Origin: Streptomyces nojiriensis
Lineage (GTDB): Bacteria > Actinomycetota > Actinomycetes > Streptomycetales > Streptomycetaceae
DNA length: 64,000 nucleotides
Direction of reading: 5' to 3'
NCBI RefSeq assembly: GCF_017639205.1
Contig: NZ_CP071139.1
Location: 620,001-684,000 of the forward strand
In this document: positions 60,390-64,000 of the stretch, one piece after another
How positions within the stretch are numbered: position 1 is the first letter of the stretch
Layout of the letters: each line of letters opens with the position of its first letter
Notes under the pieces: generated by a model
Databases searched by the model: none
Told to the model about the DNA's origin: nothing
Seen by the model: only the letters and a program-made list of their open reading frames with translations
Translations under genes and position numbers: made by a program

Positions 60390-60881
60390 GTGGGTACCAC
60401 CCAGCAGCGGTTCATGCGGCGTGGAACGACCGCCTTTTTCTTCCTTAAGGCCGTTGCCGCCCCTTCCAACATCCCGACGCGGGCGGAGCTGACCGGCAGC
60501 AACGCGACCGATCTGGCCGAGGCCATCTCGGACATCGAGGGCTGGGCCCTTGAGAACGTCCCCATCGAAACGCCGGACATGGCGAGCGAGTTCACGACCT
60601 CCATCCCGGGTGAGGACAAGGCCGACAACAGCAGCTTCACCCTGTACGAGGACAAGGTCGACGGCACCCTGGAGACGCTGCTGTCCAAGGGCAGCGAAGG
60701 CTACGTCGTGATCCTGCGCAAGGGCGACATCCCCCAGTCCAAGTCGATGGATGTCTTCCCAGTCCGCGTGGGCAGCCGGTCCGCGACCTACACGGCCGGC
60801 GCCGAACCGGCCAAGTACAAGGTGTCCTTCGGCATCACCGCGAAGCCGAGCCTCGACGCCCCCATCCCGGCGAAGGCGTAA
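60390..60881 (+). CDS. Phage major tail (tube) protein
   Basis: 163 residues, GTG start. GTTQQRFMRRGTTAFFFLKAVAAPSNIPTRAELT, then the beta-rich EFTTSIPGEDKADNSSFTLYEDK and VVILRKGDIPQSKSMDVFPVRVGS, are of the phage tube fold. It lies directly before the chaperone frameshift pair, the invariant siphophage order. Confidence 0.82.
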   Translation: MGTTQQRFMRRGTTAFFFLKAVAAPSNIPTRAELTGSNATDLAEAISDIEGWALENVPIETPDMASEFTTSIPGEDKADNSSFTLYEDKVDGTLETLLSKGSEGYVVILRKGDIPQSKSMDVFPVRVGSRSATYTAGAEPAKYKVSFGITAKPSLDAPIPAKA

Positions 60882-60892
60882 GGGGAAGCCGC

Positions 60893-61495
60893 ATGTCCAC
60901 GCACACCCCTCCCCCCTCGGTCGTGGCCCGCGACCCCCACTGGGCCGCCAAAATGCAGCGGCTCCGCAGCCGGCGCCTGGCCGAACGAACCCTGTCCATC
61001 TGCGACGACCCGACCCTGAAGGCCGCCGTCACCGAAGCCGCCCTCGGCCTCGCGCGCGCCCGAACCGAAGCGCAGGCCGCGTCGATCGAGCAGGGCATCA
61101 CCGAATCTGCCCGCTCCGAGTGGGTAGCCCAGCGCCCGGAGGTCCTCGCAGCCGAAGGGAGACTCGCCGACGCCCAGAAGGAACTCGATCAGGAGACGGA
61201 GCGGCTGACCTTCCGGGCTCTGCCCCGTCCGGCGTGGGAGCAGCTGCTTCGCGAGCATCCCCCGACCGAGGCCCAAGCCGACGCGGGCATGGAGTACAAC
61301 GTCGAGACGTTCCCCGCGGCCCTGATCGCGGCGTGCCACATCGAACGTGACGCGGCTGGAGCCGAGGTGCCGAGCATGACGGAAGCCGACGCCCAGGAGC
61401 TCCTCGACAGCTGGGCCGACGCCGACGCTAAAGCCTTGTTCACGACAGCACTGGTCGTCAACCAGACCATCCGTGCCGACCTGGGAAAAGGCTGA
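60893..61495 (+). CDS. Phage tail assembly chaperone, short form (gpG-like)
   Basis: 200 residues, ATG behind AGGGGAAG. Helical charged protein (AAKMQRLRSRRLAERTLSICDD, EAEGRLADAQKELDQETERLTFRALPRPAWEQLLREHPPT). It ends ADLGKG then TGA, and the slippery heptamer lies in its last three codons. The short form coats the tape measure during tail assembly; the long form is made by frameshift. Confidence 0.82.
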   Translation: MSTHTPPPSVVARDPHWAAKMQRLRSRRLAERTLSICDDPTLKAAVTEAALGLARARTEAQAASIEQGITESARSEWVAQRPEVLAAEGRLADAQKELDQETERLTFRALPRPAWEQLLREHPPTEAQADAGMEYNVETFPAALIAACHIERDAAGAEVPSMTEADAQELLDSWADADAKALFTTALVVNQTIRADLGKG

Positions 61496-61833
61496 TCGAA
61501 GACCCTGTGTTCAGGGCTGAGATGCAGCTGTGCGCCTCGTACGGCATCCCGCACAGCCACTTCTCGGGCGCCGGGGACGGACGGTGGTCGGCGCTCGACC
61601 GGGCGAAGGCCCTCGCCTACCTGGCCTACACGCAAGCCTCGTGCGACGGGTGCGGCACCCGCGCGGCCGAGTGGGACGAGGGCGTGGGCGGCGATCGGTT
61701 CGCCTACGTGCCCGAGCCGTACCGCTGCCCTGGGTGCGAGCTGATCGAGATGGAGCGTGAGCAGGTCCCGGATGGGGCCGAGGGCCGGGGGATGAAGATC
61801 GGGCTGCGGCCCCGGAAGGACGTGACGCCGTGA
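60893..61833 (+). CDS. Phage tail assembly chaperone, frameshifted long form (gpGT-like)
   Basis: After residue 199 the ribosome slips -1 at 61489 and adds 114 residues (RLIEDPVFRAEMQLCASYGIPHS, WSALDRAKALAYLAYTQASCDGCGTR, YRCPGCELIEMERE), total about 313. The T-like part carries two CxxC pairs (CDGC, CPGC), a likely zinc knuckle, typical of actinophage T domains. It could also start alone at GTG 61507, but nothing supports that except the codon. It overlaps the tape-measure start by 4 bases (GTGA). Confidence 0.8.
61483..61489 (+). promoter_or_regulatory. -1 ribosomal frameshift site G GGA AAA
   Basis: In the zero frame, codons read CTG GGA AAA GGC TGA, so X XXY YYZ is G GGA AAA, a canonical slippery heptamer, 3 bases before the stop. 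Shifting -1 continues as AGG CTG ATC GAA into the frame of the downstream gene with no stop. This is the arrangement of lambda G/GT. Confidence 0.88.
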
Positions 61834-62609
61834 GCGGCGCCTACACCCTCTACGTCAACCTCATGGCCAACACTGGGGGCCTCACCAGCGGCCTTCGGGG
61901 CGCCGCCGGTCAGCTGCGAACCTTCGACAGCGGGTTGGCCGGGGTCGGAACACGTCTGGGGTCGGTACGGACCGCCACCGAGGCCCTGACCCGGGCGCAG
62001 GCAGCCGCGTCCGCCGAGGCGATCCGGTCCCAGGCCCGGGTGACCCAGGCAGCTGAGCGGGCGGCGGCCGCGCAGCAGGTCGTCACCCGGGCCCACCGAG
62101 CCCAGGCCCTCGCTGCTTCCTTGGCGACCCGGGCTCAGGAGGCGCATACAGCCGCCACCATCGCCGGTGAGCGTGCGGCACGCGCGCAGGCCCTCGCCCA
62201 GACCATGGCTTCGCGGGCCCAGGCCACGGCCGGCGCGGGGGCGGCCGCCGCTGCCCGCACCGCAGCCGCCGCTCAGGTCGCCGCAGACCGCGCAGCCCAA
62301 GGAGGCGGCGTCCATCCCCTGATCTTCGCAGGGAACCTCGTCCTGCAGGGAATGTCGGGGTTGGTGGGGCCGGACGGCGCGAACCGGGGTTTCGGAGGCC
62401 TCATGGCGGCCACACGCGCAGTGGGAACGGACTACGAGGGAAGGAAGCGCTCCCATGACGACGATGGTCCTGCTGATCGCTCCGATGGCGTTGGCCCTGC
62501 TGCTCGTCCACCGCAGGGGCGGGCACCGTGCCCGGCACCGGGCGAGCCGGTCCTGACGGGCGTCCCGGCCGGTCCGGTCCGGCGTCACACGAGAGCGCGA
62601 GCGAGGTGA
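61830..62609 (+). pseudogene. Tail tape-measure protein, truncated at prophage edge
   Basis: GTG start overlapping the chaperone stop. The first about 157 residues are tape-measure-like: YTLYVNLMANTGGLTSGLRGAA, then an Ala/Gln/Arg coiled coil with heptad pattern (AAERAAAAQQVVTRAHRAQ). Functional tape measures in this phage class exceed 700 residues. After about 62300 the sequence loses this pattern and reads as chromosome, so a deletion has removed the rest of the tail genes. Confidence 0.75.
62455..62556 (+). CDS. 33-residue membrane peptide
   Basis: ATG with GGAAGGAA about 7 bases upstream. MTTMVLLIAPMALALLLV forms one membrane helix, followed by a very basic tail (HRRGGHRARHRASRS). Too short for family assignment, but the ribosome-binding site, helix and positive-inside end are all in order. 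It lies 58 bases before the HATPase gene, so the two are likely one transcript. Confidence 0.5.
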   Translation: MTTMVLLIAPMALALLLVHRRGGHRARHRASRS

Positions 62610-62614
62610 ACGCG

Positions 62615-63046
62615 GTGTCCATGCGTGCCAAGGGCTGGGCCGCTTCCTTCCCCGTGCACCGAGGGGTGCGCGAGGCCCGCCGGTGGACCGCGGAACGCCT
62701 GGACTCCCTGCAGTGGACGACCAACGCCCCCGACACCGCGCACTCCGTCCTGTTGACGGTGTCGGAGCTCGTCACCAACGCGCACGTCCACGCGCACAGC
62801 GGCGCCGGGCTGGTGCTCACGTGGGACGGCCGGTGCCTGCACGTCAGCGTCGCCGACGCAGACCCGGAGCTGCCGGCCCCGCGCGACCCCTCACGCGAGG
62901 CGACTTCCGGACGGGGACTCGCCATCATGGACGCCCTCGCCGATGCCTGGGACGCCCATTCCTTCCACGGCGGCAAGACGATCACCGCCTGTTTCCGTCC
63001 CCGGGTGACACCCGCCCCGCACACCGGCGAGTCCCCCGACGCGTGA
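62615..63046 (+). CDS. ATP-binding anti-sigma-like HATPase
   Basis: 143 residues. N box SELVTNAHVHAHSG and G boxes DADPELPAPRD and SGRGLAIMDALAD. I chose GTG 62615, with GAGGTGA 6 bases upstream; GTG 62606 and ATG 62621 are in frame. Third orphan kinase of this type in the window. It is downstream of the prophage edge, so it belongs to the chromosome. Target sigma or STAS partner unknown. Confidence 0.82.
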   Translation: MSMRAKGWAASFPVHRGVREARRWTAERLDSLQWTTNAPDTAHSVLLTVSELVTNAHVHAHSGAGLVLTWDGRCLHVSVADADPELPAPRDPSREATSGRGLAIMDALADAWDAHSFHGGKTITACFRPRVTPAPHTGESPDA

Positions 63047-63137
63047 CGGCCCAGCGGTCCGCCGGGCTCCGGCCCGGTGCGGCGGTGCGGTGGCCGCACC
63101 GGGGGCGCGGTCCTGTGCCGCTGTCGGGCCTGTTCCG

Positions 63138-63152
63138 TACCCTGGCTGCATG
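63138..63152 (+). promoter_or_regulatory. Probable leaderless -10 box of sirtuin gene
   Basis: TACCCT (63138-63143) lies 6 bases before the ATG at 63150, without a ribosome-binding site. Same spacing as at 6999, 58032 and 58929. Confidence 0.45.
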
Positions 63153-64000
63153 CGTACGCGCCCCACTCTGAGCTGGACCCCCACCGAGGACCTGCGGCCG
63201 GGCACCACGGATCCGGAGCCGGTCGCCGATGCGCTGAGGACCGGCGGCGTTCTGGTGCTCAGCGGGGCGGGCCTCTCCACGGAGTCGGGCATTCCCGACT
63301 ACCGCGGCGCGGGTGGCAGCCTGCGTCGGCACACGCCGATGACCTACCAGGAATTCACCACGAGCATCCACGCCCGGCGCCGCTACTGGGCCCGCAGTCA
63401 CCTGGGCTGGCGCACCTTCGGCCGCGCCCGGCCCAACGCCGGGCACCGGGCCGTAGCGGCGTTCGGGCGGCACGGCCTGCTCTCGGCGGTGATCACCCAG
63501 AACGTCGACGGCCTGCACCAGGCCGCCGGCAGCCAGGACGTGGTGGAACTCCATGGAAGCCTGAACCGGGTCGTCTGCCTTTCCTGCGGTGCCTTCAGCA
63601 CGCGCCGGGAGCTCGCCCGGCGGCTGGAAGAGGCCAACGCGGGCTTCGAGCCCGTGGCCGCCCGGCTGAATCCGGACGGTGACGCCGACCTCACCGACGA
63701 ACAGGCCGGAGACTTCACCGTCCTGCCCTGCTCGGAATGCGGCGGCATCCTCAAACCGGACGTGGTGTTCTTCGGCGAGAACGTTCCCCCGCACCGGGTC
63801 GAGCGCTGCCGCGAACTGGTCGATGCGGCGACCTCACTCCTGGTCCTGGGATCCTCGCTGACGGTGATGTCCGGCCTCCGGTTCGTCCGCCAGGCAGCCC
63901 AGGCGGGAAAACCCGTACTGATCGTCAACCGGGACCCGACCCGAGGCGACCGGCACGCCGCCACTCGCGTCGCGCTCCCCCTGGGGGCGACCCTCGCCGG
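63150..64000 (+). CDS. NAD-dependent protein deacylase, Sir2 family (3' end outside window)
   Basis: At least 283 residues. NAD site GAGLSTESGIPDYRG, catalytic QNVDGLHQAAG then ELHGS (His), zinc cysteines CLSC and CSEC, and the C-terminal GSSLTV and VNRDPTRGD. It resembles the class II (SIRT4-like) bacterial sirtuins that reverse lysine acylation, for example of acyl-CoA synthetases. Possibly leaderless. The frame is open at the window end. Confidence 0.9.
   Translation, partial: MRTRPTLSWTPTEDLRPGTTDPEPVADALRTGGVLVLSGAGLSTESGIPDYRGAGGSLRRHTPMTYQEFTTSIHARRRYWARSHLGWRTFGRARPNAGHRAVAAFGRHGLLSAVITQNVDGLHQAAGSQDVVELHGSLNRVVCLSCGAFSTRRELARRLEEANAGFEPVAARLNPDGDADLTDEQAGDFTVLPCSECGGILKPDVVFFGENVPPHRVERCRELVDAATSLLVLGSSLTVMSGLRFVRQAAQAGKPVLIVNRDPTRGDRHAATRVALPLGATLA

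Overview
The window is a piece of an actinomycete chromosome, almost certainly Streptomyces. The evidence is very high GC with G/C third positions, a WhiB-family iron-sulphur regulator, two SigB/F/G-type sigma factors with HATPase and STAS partners, Streptomyces-type orphan families (DUF6296, DUF6093, DUF664), many GTG starts and several genes that look leaderless. No rRNA, tRNA or CRISPR was seen.

Layout. (1) 1-29,343 is ordinary chromosome: DUF4139 proteins, a TetR/reductase pair with a duplicated operator, DinB proteins, secreted hydrolases and a secreted PLC-X protein, whiB, an MscS channel, an anti-sigma-like ATPase, a SigB-type sigma factor, a CPA2 antiporter, a sortase, a copper operon (small membrane protein, P1B ATPase, PCuAC-like protein), a stress module (SigB-type sigma, STAS antagonist, ATPase), an aldo/keto reductase, an S66 peptidase, a C40 peptidase, an MFS exporter, an MBL hydrolase and an epoxide hydrolase. 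(2) 29,370-34,365 is an insertion-sequence pile-up: a decayed IS5 remnant, a complete IS5-family element with a frameshifted transposase, and two nearly identical IS630-family copies, all at TA dinucleotides, around two orphan genes. (3) 34,430-62,300 is a gutted prophage. Portal, scaffold, decoration protein, major capsid, MuF-like head protein, connectors, gp10-like protein, tail terminator, tail tube and a tail chaperone pair with a canonical frameshift site are present in phage order. No integrase, terminase, lysis or tail-fibre gene was seen, and the tape measure is cut after about 157 residues. (4) 62,455-64,000 returns to chromosome: a small membrane peptide, another HATPase protein and a sirtuin running off the end.

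The most interesting part is what sits inside the prophage. Between portal and scaffold lies a 729-residue PLP decarboxylase resembling bacterial tyrosine decarboxylases. Between the MuF-like gene and the connectors lie about 13 kb of non-phage genes: a two-gene membrane-protein pair, a phosphotransferase, a tightly coupled minus-strand cassette (serine-recombinase-like protein, microprotein, GT8-like transferase, phosphotransferase, GT2, PIG-L deacetylase, P-loop kinase, GT4), a pentapeptide-repeat membrane protein, an XRE regulator and an HAD hydrolase. The GT4 plus PIG-L pairing recalls MshA/MshB and BshA/BshB, so the cassette may build a small amino-sugar glycoconjugate. That is inference; I know of no characterised pathway with this gene set.
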